Assembly: GCF_900141905.1 (NCBI RefSeq)
Contig: NZ_FQZF01000007.1
Location: 1 to 64,000 of the forward strand
DNA from: Muricoccus roseus
GTDB taxonomy: Bacteria; Pseudomonadota; Alphaproteobacteria; Acetobacterales; Acetobacteraceae
Direction of reading: 5' to 3'
DNA: 64,000 bases
Part shown: piece after piece, positions 56,619 through 64,000 of the stretch
How positions within the stretch are numbered: position 1 is the stretch's first letter
How the letters are laid out: every line of letters starts with the position of its first letter
Notes under the pieces: model-generated
Told to the model about the DNA's origin: nothing
Database searches by the model: none
Seen by the model: the letters and a program-made list of their open reading frames with translations, nothing else
Program-made: the position numbers and the translations under genes

Positions 56619-57854
56619 ATGATCGGGCGCAGGCAGCTTCTTGCGGCGGGGGCGGCGGCGCCCCTGGCCGGCCCCTTGGGGTCGCGCGCGGCGCGGGCCC
56701 AGGCCCAGCCCATCCGGCTGGGGGTGCTGGGGGATTTCTCCGGGCCGTACCGCCATCTCTCCGGCCCCACGGCGGTAGCCTGCGTGCGGCAGGCGGTGGA
56801 GGATTCCGGCATCCTCCAGCGCGGCATCGCGGTGGAGGTGGTGCAGGCGGACCACCAGCAGAAGGCGGATGTGGGCCTGACGGTCACGCGGGAATGGTTC
56901 GACCGCGGCGGGGTGGATGTGGTGCTGGAGGTGAACAACTCCTCCATCGCCCTGGCCCTGAACGGGCTGGTGCGGGAGAAGGACAAGCTGCACCTCAACA
57001 CCGGCGCCGCCACCTCGGAGCTGACGGCGAGGGCCTGCAGCCCGAACACGGTGCACTGGACCTACGACACCTACATGCTCGCCCGTTCCTCCGGCGGGGC
57101 GACGGTGCGGGCGGGGGCCGATACCTTCTTCATCATCGCGGCCGACATGGCCTTCGGGCACCAGATGGAGCGCGACGTGACGAAGTTCGTGGAATCCGAA
57201 GGGGGGCGCGTGGTGGGCGCGGTGCGCCATCCCTTTCCCGGCACCACGGATTTCTCCTCCTTCCTCGTGCAGGCGCAGCGCAGCCGCGCGAAGGTGGTGG
57301 CCTTCGCCAATGCGGGGGCGGACTTCATCAACTGCGTGAAACAGGCCCATGAGTTCGGCCTGGTCTCGCGCGGGCAGAAGCTGCTGGGCACCATCGCCTT
57401 CGTGAACGACGTGAAGTCGCTGGGGCTGGAGACGACGAAGGGGCTGCTGCTGACCGAGAGCTTCTACTGGGACCTGAACGACCGCACCCGGGCCTTCACG
57501 CGCCGGGTGCTGCCGAAGACGCCGGACAACTACCCGAACCAGACCCATGCCGGGAATTATTCGGCCGTGACGCATTACCTCAAGGCCGTGGCGGAGCTGG
57601 GCGCGGCGCGCGCCAAGGCCTCCGGGCGGGAGGTGATGGAGGTGATGCGCCGCATGCTGACGGATGACGACGCCTTCGGGGCCGGCAGCATCCGCGCGGA
57701 TGGCCGCCACCTGCATGACGCGCATCTGTTCGAGGCCAAGGCGCCGGCGGAATCCACCGGGCCGTGGGACCTGCTGAAGCTGGTGCGGACCACCCCGGGG
57801 GCGGAGGCCTTCCGGCCGCTTTCGGAGGGGGGCTGCCCCCTGGTTCCGGGCTGA
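56619..57854 (+). CDS. ABC transporter substrate-binding protein, LivJ/urea type
   Basis: 411 residues with a signal peptide (RRQLLAAGAAAPLAGPLGSRAARAQ). Peripla_BP_6 features are IRLGVLGDFSGPYRHLSGP, HLNTGAATSELTARACSPNT and TTDFSSFLVQAQ. No HAAT permease or ATPase genes accompany it. Last gene of the catabolic operon; with the Bug receptor it gives the operon two unrelated periplasmic binders. Confidence 0.92.
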   Translation: MIGRRQLLAAGAAAPLAGPLGSRAARAQAQPIRLGVLGDFSGPYRHLSGPTAVACVRQAVEDSGILQRGIAVEVVQADHQQKADVGLTVTREWFDRGGVDVVLEVNNSSIALALNGLVREKDKLHLNTGAATSELTARACSPNTVHWTYDTYMLARSSGGATVRAGADTFFIIAADMAFGHQMERDVTKFVESEGGRVVGAVRHPFPGTTDFSSFLVQAQRSRAKVVAFANAGADFINCVKQAHEFGLVSRGQKLLGTIAFVNDVKSLGLETTKGLLLTESFYWDLNDRTRAFTRRVLPKTPDNYPNQTHAGNYSAVTHYLKAVAELGAARAKASGREVMEVMRRMLTDDDAFGAGSIRADGRHLHDAHLFEAKAPAESTGPWDLLKLVRTTPGAEAFRPLSEGGCPLVPG

Positions 57855-57977
57855 GGCGCCCCGGGGCGGCCACAGGCCGCCTTCCCGGCGGCCGGGAGCC
57901 CCTGGCCCGGCCCCGCCGGGCCGGGGCGGCGGCTCTGCCGGGGGCGATGCGGGGCAGCTTTGCTGCGCCCGCGAGGC

Positions 57978-58004
57978 GAGACCCCTTGAAACCGGGGGGG
58001 TCTC
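57978..58004. other. Hairpin in the gap before the ABC operon
   Basis: GAGACCCC with GGGGTCTC around an 11-base loop. The left part (GAGACCCCTT...CCGGGG) resembles the linker of the multi-hairpin repeat family, so this may be a decayed copy or an upstream terminator. The rest of the 193-base gap is GC-rich with smaller hairpins and no gene. Confidence 0.45.
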
Positions 58005-58047
58005 TATGGTCAGTCGGGTTCTTCCTTCCGTCCCCGGGTCCCGCACC

Positions 58048-59067
58048 ATGCTCCCTGACCGCCGCCGGTTCCTGACCGGCCTGGCCCTGACCGGCCTTTC
58101 CGCCCCCGCCTTCCTCCGGGGCGCCGCCGCCCAGGGCCTGATGAAAACGCGGCTGCAGCTCAGCTGGATCCCCAATGTGCAGTATGCCGGGGAGTGGATG
58201 GCGCTGGACAAGGGCCTGTTCCGCAAGCACGGGGTGGAGGTGGAATGGGCGCCCGGCGGCCCCAACGCGCCCGCCGCCCCGGTGGTGCTGGCCGCCGGCC
58301 GGGCCGATCTCGGCTATACGAACTGGTTCCCCTTCCTGGACGCGGTGATGCGCGGGAACGACTTCGTCATGGTGGCGGCGGTCTATCCCCGGAACCCGCT
58401 GGGCATCATCTCCCTCCCCCGCAAGCCCATCCGCCGGGCGCAGGACCTGGTGGGAGCCCGCATCCTGGCCCAGGGCGCGACGGAGAAGACGGCGGTGGAC
58501 GCCACCCTGGCGATCGCCGGGCTGCCGTCGCAATGGACCCAGGTGCCGGCCGGCTTCTCGCCGGAGCCGCTGCTGAGCGGCCAGGGGGACGGCTACACCG
58601 CCTTCAGCACCAACCAGGTCATCACCCTGGAGAATATGGGGCTGGTGCGGGACAAGGACTTCTTCTTCACCCGCTTCGACGAGATGGGCTTCCGCGCCTT
58701 CGGCGCCGTGCTCGCGGCGCCCCGCGCCTATGTCGAGAAGAGCCGGCCCGTGGTGGTGGGCTTCCTGCGCGGGCTGATCGAGGGCATGCGGGAGAACGAG
58801 CGCGACCCGACGGTGGCGCCGCGCCTGGCCGTGCAGCGCTACGGCGTGGATTTCGGCCTCGACCTGCGCCAGCAGACGCGCCAGAACGCCGTGCAGATTC
58901 CGCTGACCAAGTATGACGAGCCCGGCCGGCCGCTGCTCTCGCTCGACCGCGAGCTGATGGCCGGGGTGATGTATGACGGCGCCCGCGCCACGGGGCGCAC
59001 CAACCTGCCCGATGTGGACCGGATCGCCGACTTCACGCTGGTGGCCGAGGCCCATCAGGGGCTGTGA
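58048..59067 (+). CDS. ABC transporter substrate-binding protein, NMT1/THI5-SsuA type
   Basis: 339 residues with a Tat signal (PDRRRFLTGLALTGLSAPAF). LQLSWIPNVQYAGEWMALDKGLFRKHGVEVEW and AGRADLGYTNWFPFL are typical of receptors for pyrimidines, riboflavin, thiamine precursors or sulfonates. Start ATG 58048. First gene of a five-gene operon; its stop overlaps the amidohydrolase start. Confidence 0.92.
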   Translation: MLPDRRRFLTGLALTGLSAPAFLRGAAAQGLMKTRLQLSWIPNVQYAGEWMALDKGLFRKHGVEVEWAPGGPNAPAAPVVLAAGRADLGYTNWFPFLDAVMRGNDFVMVAAVYPRNPLGIISLPRKPIRRAQDLVGARILAQGATEKTAVDATLAIAGLPSQWTQVPAGFSPEPLLSGQGDGYTAFSTNQVITLENMGLVRDKDFFFTRFDEMGFRAFGAVLAAPRAYVEKSRPVVVGFLRGLIEGMRENERDPTVAPRLAVQRYGVDFGLDLRQQTRQNAVQIPLTKYDEPGRPLLSLDRELMAGVMYDGARATGRTNLPDVDRIADFTLVAEAHQGL

Positions 59068-60467
59068 CGATGACGCTTCCCCAAGGGCCCGTGGATATCC
59101 TCGTCCGCGGCTGCGACGTCGTCACCATGGATGAGGCAGGCACGGTGCTGAAGGGCGGCGCCGTGGCCGTCTCGGGCGGCCGCATCGCCTGGATCGGCGC
59201 GGATGCGGAGGCCACGGGCATACAGGCCGGCACGGTGCTGGACGGGCGCGACCGGATCGCCATGCCCGGCATGATCGACGGGCATGTGCACACCGCGCAG
59301 CAGCTGCTGCGCGGCAAGCTGCCCGAGATGAGCCGCAAGGCGCCGCTGCGGAACCCGCCCTGGAAGAACTACTACATTCCCTTCGAGGGGCTGCTGGAGC
59401 CGGAGGACGTCCATCTCAGCGGCCTCGTCACCTATGCCAACATGCTTCTCTGCGGCACGACCTGCTTCGCGGAGGCGGGCGGGCCGCATCCGGATGAGAT
59501 GGCCCGCGCCGCCGAGGAGATCGGCATCCGCGGCTTCGTCGCCCTCTCGACCGTGGACCAGAACACGGCCTTCGCCGGCCGCACCGTGCCCGGCTCCATG
59601 CTGATGACGACGGAGCAGGCCTATGACCGCAACGTCGCGCTCGTCCGCCGCTGGAAGGGCGCGGAGCGGCGGGTGCAGGCCTGGATGTCCATGCGGCAGA
59701 TCATCGTCTGCACGCCGGAGCTGATCCGCTCCCTCTCGGATGCCGCGAAGGAGGAGGGCGTGCGGATCCACACCCATCTCGGCGAGGGCACCTATGAGGT
59801 GGACTACGCGCTGGAGAATTTCGGCCGGCGCCCCACCGAGTATCTGGACCAGATCGGCGCCCTCGGGCCGCATCTGCACTGCGCCCATTCCGTCACCCTC
59901 TCGCCAGAGGAGGTGGACCTCTATGTGCGGCACGGGCTGACGGCCTGCCACTGCGCCTGGGGCAATTACGGCATCGGCGTGCCGCGGCTGCAGGAGATGT
60001 GGCGGCGCGGCGTGCCGATCGGGCTGGGCACGGATGGCGCGGCGGGCGCGGCCACGATGGATATCTTCCAGGTGGCCCATGCGGCCCGCGTCGGCCAGGC
60101 GGCGCAGATCGGGCACCCCTATCACCAGCGCGTGCCGATGAGCGCGGAGGACCTGCTGAAGATCGCGACGGTGGGCGGGGCGCGCTCCCTCGGGCTGGGG
60201 GACCAGCTCGGCAGCCTGGAGGTGGGCAAGCGCGCGGACCTCATCCTCGTGCAGACCACGGACCCCGACCAGATGGGCGCCGAGGACCCGCTCTTCCTCG
60301 CCTCCTCCTGCATCGTCGGGCGGGACGTGCAGGACGTGATCGTGGACGGGAAGCTGGTGGTGAAGGACCGGCGCCTGCTGACGGTGGAGCTGGAGGCGAT
60401 CCGTGCCCGGCTGAAGACGCGCCGCCCAGAGATCATGGCGCGCTTCGACGCGGCCGTGACCGCCTGA
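59064..60467 (+). CDS. TRZ/ATZ-type amidohydrolase
   Basis: 467 residues. Metal ligands in PGMIDGHVHTAQQ, IHTHLGEG and LHCAHSV, and the Asp in GLGTDGAAGA complete a cytosine deaminase/atrazine chlorohydrolase-type site. Hydrolytic deaminase or dechlorinase of an N-heterocycle or similar. Located inside an ABC operon, so it probably acts on the imported compound. GTG 59064 (overlap) or ATG 59070 is the start. Confidence 0.92.
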   Translation: MTMTLPQGPVDILVRGCDVVTMDEAGTVLKGGAVAVSGGRIAWIGADAEATGIQAGTVLDGRDRIAMPGMIDGHVHTAQQLLRGKLPEMSRKAPLRNPPWKNYYIPFEGLLEPEDVHLSGLVTYANMLLCGTTCFAEAGGPHPDEMARAAEEIGIRGFVALSTVDQNTAFAGRTVPGSMLMTTEQAYDRNVALVRRWKGAERRVQAWMSMRQIIVCTPELIRSLSDAAKEEGVRIHTHLGEGTYEVDYALENFGRRPTEYLDQIGALGPHLHCAHSVTLSPEEVDLYVRHGLTACHCAWGNYGIGVPRLQEMWRRGVPIGLGTDGAAGAATMDIFQVAHAARVGQAAQIGHPYHQRVPMSAEDLLKIATVGGARSLGLGDQLGSLEVGKRADLILVQTTDPDQMGAEDPLFLASSCIVGRDVQDVIVDGKLVVKDRRLLTVELEAIRARLKTRRPEIMARFDAAVTA

Positions 60468-61246
60468 TGGACACGCAGCCCGCCATCGCCGTCCGCGGCG
60501 TGACCAAGCGCTTCCGGCTGGATGACGGGAGCGAGTTCACCGCGCTGGACGACATCTCCCTCTCCCTCGCGGAGGGGGAGTTCGTCACGCTGCTAGGGCC
60601 GAGCGGCTGCGGCAAGAGCACCATCCTGCGGCTGGTGGCGGCGCTGGAGGCACCCAGCGCCGGGACGGTGCTGGTGGAGGGCAAGGCGCCGGCCGAGCTG
60701 TCCCGCCAGCACCGGCTGGGCGTGGCCTTCCAGGACCATGCACTGCTGCCCTGGCTGGACGTGGCGGCCAATATCGCCCTGCCCTTCCGCGTGGCGGGGC
60801 AGAAGGTGGACGAGGCCCGCGTGGCCGCGCTGATCCGGCTGGTGGGGCTGGCGGGCTTCGAGAAGGCGCGGCCCCGGCAGCTTTCGGGCGGCATGCGCCA
60901 GCGCGTGGCGATCGCCCGCGCCCTGGTGCTGAAGCCGGACGTGCTGCTGCTGGACGAGCCCTTCGGCGCGTTGGACGCGGTGACGCGCCGGCAGATGAAC
61001 ATCGAGCTGCAGCGCATCTGGACCGAGCAGCGGACCACTACCCTTCTCGTCACGCATGACGTGGGGGAGGCGCTGTTCCTCTCGGACCGGATCGTGGTGC
61101 TGAGCGGGCGCCCGGGCCGCGTGGTGCGGGTGGTGGACGTGCCCTTCGCCCGGCCGCGGGACCCGGCCATCATGCGCTCCGCCCTGTTCCACGAGATGTC
61201 GGACGACCTGACGGAGGCGCTGGCCCCGCCGGCCGGCGCGCCATGA
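60467..61246 (+). CDS. ABC transporter ATP-binding protein, TauB/SsuB/ThiZ type
   Basis: 259 residues. Walker A LGPSGCGKSTI, Q-loop AFQDHALLPW, signature LSGGMRQRVAIARAL, Walker B VLLLDEPFGALD, H-loop LVTHDVGEAL. TGATG overlap with the amidohydrolase stop and ATGA overlap with the first permease. Confidence 0.96.
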   Translation: MDTQPAIAVRGVTKRFRLDDGSEFTALDDISLSLAEGEFVTLLGPSGCGKSTILRLVAALEAPSAGTVLVEGKAPAELSRQHRLGVAFQDHALLPWLDVAANIALPFRVAGQKVDEARVAALIRLVGLAGFEKARPRQLSGGMRQRVAIARALVLKPDVLLLDEPFGALDAVTRRQMNIELQRIWTEQRTTTLLVTHDVGEALFLSDRIVVLSGRPGRVVRVVDVPFARPRDPAIMRSALFHEMSDDLTEALAPPAGAP

Positions 61247-61992
61247 CCGAGGCGCGCAAGACCTTCCTGCTCGGCGCGCTGGGGATCCTCGCCTTCCTCG
61301 CCCTGTGGGAGGTGGCGGGACAGGGGCGCTGGCTGGGGCTGAGCTGGCCGCCGCTGAGCGCGGTGCTGGCGCTGCTGGTGGACGAGAACCGCCAGCCGCT
61401 CTTCGCCCGGGCCCTGGGGGCGACGCTCTCCTCCCTCGGCACGGGCTATCTCATCGGCGGGGCCGGTGGCATCGCGGCCGCCGCGCTGGCGCATCTCGCC
61501 ACGCCGCTGCGGCCGGGGCTGGAGCGGACCAATGCCTTCATCCACGCCATCCCCTCCGTCGCGCTCGCGCCGCTGCTGATCCTGGTGGTGGGGCGGGAGG
61601 GCACGCCGGCGACCCTGGCCGCGCTGAACACCTTCTTCATCCTCTATGTCTCGACCGCCTCCGGCCTGGCGGCCACGCCGCCGGCGCTGAAGGACCTGGT
61701 GCAGGTGCTCGGCGGCGGCCGCTGGACGCGGCTGCGGCGGCTGGACCTGCCCATGGCCCTGCCGACCATCGTCAGCGGCATGCGGCTGGCCGCGCCCTCC
61801 GCGCTGATCGGGGTGATCATCGGCGAATGGTTCGGCGCGCCCCGCGGGGTGGGCGTGCTGGTGATCAACGCGATGCAGAACTTCCAGATCCCCCTGCTCT
61901 GGGCCGCGGTGCTGCTGGCGGTGCTGGTCTCGCTCAGCCTGTTCGGCCTGTTCGGCGCGCTGCACCGCGGCGTGGTGGCGCGGCTGCGATGA
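61243..61992 (+). CDS. ABC transporter permease, SsuC/TauC family (first)
   Basis: 249 residues, six hydrophobic segments, binding-protein-dependent permease motif near GGGRWTRLRRLDLPMALPTIVSGMR and IGEWFGAPRGVG. Coupled to the second permease by ATGA overlap. Confidence 0.94.
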   Translation: MTEARKTFLLGALGILAFLALWEVAGQGRWLGLSWPPLSAVLALLVDENRQPLFARALGATLSSLGTGYLIGGAGGIAAAALAHLATPLRPGLERTNAFIHAIPSVALAPLLILVVGREGTPATLAALNTFFILYVSTASGLAATPPALKDLVQVLGGGRWTRLRRLDLPMALPTIVSGMRLAAPSALIGVIIGEWFGAPRGVGVLVINAMQNFQIPLLWAAVLLAVLVSLSLFGLFGALHRGVVARLR

Positions 61993-62735
61993 AGGCCATG
62001 ACCCGCTTCTTCCGCAGCTCCTGGGGCATCCTCGCCATCCTGCTCTTCTGGCAGCTCTGGGTGGGGCTCAGCGGGGTGAACAGCATCGTGCTGCCCAGCC
62101 CCATGGGGATGCTGCGCAGCCTCGCGGCGGACCCTGCCCTCTATCTCTCCAGCACGGCGCAGACGGTGGCGCTCGCGGCGCTGGGGCTCGTGCTCGGCGT
62201 GGCGCTGGGGACGGGGCTCGCGGTGCTCACCTGGTTCTCGCGCTTCCTGGCGGGGCTGCTGACGCCGCTGGGGATCATCTTCGCCTCCGTGCCGGTGGTG
62301 GCGCTGATCCCGGTGCTGGCGCGCATCTTCGGCTACGACATGCGGACGGTGCTGGCGATCGTCGTCATCATCTGCTTCTTCCCGGCCTTCGTCTTCACGG
62401 GGGCGGGGCTGCGGGCGCTGCCGCCGGGCAGCGCGGACCTGTTCCGGGTGCTGGGCGCCTCCACCTGGCGGCGGCTGGTGCTGCTGGCGCTGCCGGCGGC
62501 GGTGCCGGACTGGGCGGTGGCCCTGCGGCTGGCGGCGGCCAACAGCATCCTGGCCGCGATGGTCGCCGAGTTCCTGATGGGGACGAGCGGGCTGGGCTAC
62601 CTCTTCGCCTCGGCCCGCAGCGACTTCGATATGGAAAAGGCCCTGGGGGCGAGCGCGATCGCCACGGTGATCTCCGTGCTGTCCTTCCTCCTCGCCTCCC
62701 GCTTCGAGGGGTGGGCGGGGCGGAACTGGCGCTGA
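61989..62735 (+). CDS. ABC transporter permease, SsuC/TauC family (second)
   Basis: 248 residues, six hydrophobic segments, with LGASTWRRLVLLALPAAVPDWAVALR and AEFLMGTSGLGYL. Two different permeases imply a heterodimeric channel, as in some pyrimidine/riboflavin-type systems. Repeat copy I begins three bases after its stop. Confidence 0.94.
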   Translation: MKAMTRFFRSSWGILAILLFWQLWVGLSGVNSIVLPSPMGMLRSLAADPALYLSSTAQTVALAALGLVLGVALGTGLAVLTWFSRFLAGLLTPLGIIFASVPVVALIPVLARIFGYDMRTVLAIVVIICFFPAFVFTGAGLRALPPGSADLFRVLGASTWRRLVLLALPAAVPDWAVALRLAAANSILAAMVAEFLMGTSGLGYLFASARSDFDMEKALGASAIATVISVLSFLLASRFEGWAGRNWR

Positions 62736-62738
62736 GGA

Positions 62739-62992
62739 GGAGGGCTCCGCCCTCCACCCGCCAAGGGCCTGAGGCCCTTGGAACCCCTTCTGACTGCCGT
62801 GGATGCCCCGGATCAAAGGGGTCTCTGGTGGGCGGGCTGATCCTGCCTTTGCAGTCGCCTCGGGTCCATGACCCGAGGCGCACCGTCAGCCCCGTGATTC
62901 CAACTGATAGAAAAAGATGATGGGTCGAAGGCACTGCCTTCGACGGGTCCGGGGAGAGGAAGAATTCCTTCTTCCTCTCTCCGGGGCAGACC
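62739..62992 (+). repeat. Multi-hairpin intergenic repeat, copy I
   Basis: Forward copy immediately after the ABC operon. S1, S2, S3 (TCGGGTC-CAT-GACCCGA) and S4 are intact; S5 has one mismatch on the right arm (CTCTCTCCGG). Oriented as a terminator for the upstream operon. Confidence 0.92.
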
Positions 62993-63005
62993 GCCAGCGT
63001 ATGAA

Positions 63006-63028
63006 TGAGATTTCACAGTGAAATCTCA
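63006..63028. promoter_or_regulatory. AT-rich palindrome upstream of the monooxygenase gene
   Basis: Perfect TGAGATTTCAC-A-GTGAAATCTCA, 11-base arms with a one-base centre, 124 bases before the start codon. Its AT-rich sequence stands out and it lies just outside repeat I. A regulator-binding site is likely; the regulator family cannot be told and is not in the window. Confidence 0.65.
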
Positions 63029-63151
63029 CCTTGCGCGTTCCCGGAATACCGGTCCAAGCTGCGCCCCTCGCGCCCCGGTACGGGCTGGCCGTTGCTGCCC
63101 CATGGGCATGCCGGGCTGCGTCCGGGGCTTTCGTAGGGGGAATTCGGCGGG

Positions 63152-64000
63152 ATGTCGGAGCAGAAGCCGGTCGTCATCGTGGGCGCGGGCCCGGTTGGGC
63201 TCGTGGCGGCTGCCGCGCTGGTGCGGCGGGGTGTGCCCGTGACGGTGCTTGAGGCGGGCGCGGAGCTTTCGGGCGAGATGCGCGGCTCCACCTTCCATGC
63301 GCCCACGCTGGACATGCTGGACGGGTTGGGCGCGGCGGGGGCGATGATCGAGCAGGGCATCGTGGCCCCGCGCATGCAGTATCGCAGCCGCGACCAGGGC
63401 ATCATCGCGGACTTTGATTTCGGCGTGCTGTCCGACGTGACGCGGCATCCGTTCCGCCTGCAATGCGAGCAGTTCAAGCTGACCCGCATCCTGCACGGGC
63501 TGCTGCAGGGCCAGCCCGGCTTCACCCTGCGCTTCGATGCCCGCGTGGCAGGCTGCGAGGACCGGGGCGATTCCGTGGAGGTGGTGCTGGAGAATGGCGA
63601 GCGGGTCGCCGGTTCCTACGTGATCGGCGCGGATGGCGCGCGGAGCCCGGTGCGGAAGGCCGCCGGCATCGAGTTCGAGGGCTTCACCTGGCCGGAGCGC
63701 TTCCTGGTGCTCTCCACCCCCTTCGACTTTGCCGAGCTGATTCCGGACCTGGCCGATGTCTCCTACTACGCCGATCCAGAGGAATGGTTCTTCCTGCTGA
63801 AGGTGCCGGGCGTGTGGCGCGCCATGTTCCCCGTGCCGGCCGAGGTGCCGGACGAGGCGACCATGACGGATGAGTATGCCCGCGCCCGCTATGGCCGGAT
63901 CGTCGCGGGGCGCGACGACTATCCCATTCGCCACCGGACGCTGTACCGCGTGCATCAGCGCGTGGCGAAGACCTTCCGCCAGGGGCGCGTGCTGCTGGCC
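63152..64000 (+). CDS. FAD-dependent monooxygenase (PheA/TfdB/MhpA class), cut by the window end
   Basis: 283 residues are visible and the frame stays open to the last base. Group A flavoprotein hydroxylase features: dinucleotide fold VVIVGAGPVGLVAAAAL, the DG motif VIGADGARSPVRKAAGI, and the FRLQCEQFKLTRIL region. The GD motif expected next lies beyond the window. It hydroxylates aromatic rings or similar with NAD(P)H and oxygen. GTAGGGGG precedes ATG 63152 at some distance. Confidence 0.9.
   Translation, partial: MSEQKPVVIVGAGPVGLVAAAALVRRGVPVTVLEAGAELSGEMRGSTFHAPTLDMLDGLGAAGAMIEQGIVAPRMQYRSRDQGIIADFDFGVLSDVTRHPFRLQCEQFKLTRILHGLLQGQPGFTLRFDARVAGCEDRGDSVEVVLENGERVAGSYVIGADGARSPVRKAAGIEFEGFTWPERFLVLSTPFDFAELIPDLADVSYYADPEEWFFLLKVPGVWRAMFPVPAEVPDEATMTDEYARARYGRIVAGRDDYPIRHRTLYRVHQRVAKTFRQGRVLLA

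Overview
The window comes from a very GC-rich alphaproteobacterium, most likely a Roseomonas-like member of the Acetobacteraceae. This is inferred from the FYDLN-acid protein/aroA/cmk/rpsA and trpF/trpB/trpA/accD/folC gene sets, an ALAS-type hemA, ihfB-lapA, a Hint-domain protein, and the many Bug/TctC, TAXI and ABC solute receptors. No rRNA, tRNA, CRISPR array, complete insertion sequence or integrase was seen.

Layout. 0-4.3 kb: a minus-strand trxA / PQQ-type sugar dehydrogenase / glutathione peroxidase operon, a 161-bp near-palindrome, a small conserved protein, a methyltransferase and a YdcF protein. 4.5-12.1 kb: FYDLN protein, aroA, cmk and rpsA, with a TetR / shikimate-dehydrogenase-like / TctC receptor module inserted between cmk and rpsA. 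12.1-21.7 kb: hydrolases, hpf, a Hint protein, chrA, IalB, rlmN and an antiporter. 21.8-24.7 kb: a lower-GC island with one large gene joining a GHKL ATPase to a Shedu-like PD-(D/E)XK nuclease, then an orphan transposase N-domain protein and a 24-bp tandem repeat. 24.9-32.5 kb: argG, a membrane glycosyltransferase-like protein, pyrF, trpF, an EamA exporter, trpB and trpA. 33-39.4 kb: a Sel1 protein with a TAXI receptor, a cupin, an SGNH hydrolase, and dnaJ-cbpM with a degenerate LOV/HWE kinase. 39.6-47.5 kb: accD, folC, thiolase, hemA, sppA, ihfB, lapA. 47.8-57.9 kb: a nine-gene CoA-dependent catabolic operon. 58-62.7 kb: an ABC transporter operon with an amidohydrolase. 63.15 kb to the end: an FAD monooxygenase cut by the window edge.

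The core biosynthetic genes look like an ancestral alphaproteobacterial block (FYDLN-aroA-cmk-rpsA-sppA-ihfB-lapA-pyrF-trpF-trpB-trpA-accD-folC) that has been broken up by accessory modules. Nine copies of a roughly 190-260 bp multi-hairpin intergenic repeat sit beside gene 3' ends, several at the junctions between core and accessory blocks. Their stems show compensatory base changes, so the folded structure appears to be maintained.

The two strongest candidates for something undescribed are this repeat family and the solitary GHKL-ATPase/Shedu-like nuclease gene. A third point of interest is the catabolic operon, whose thiolase-like enzyme lacks the nucleophilic cysteine and is paired with a DUF35 protein lacking most zinc ligands. 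That suggests carbon-carbon cleavage by a retro-aldol rather than a thiolytic step.
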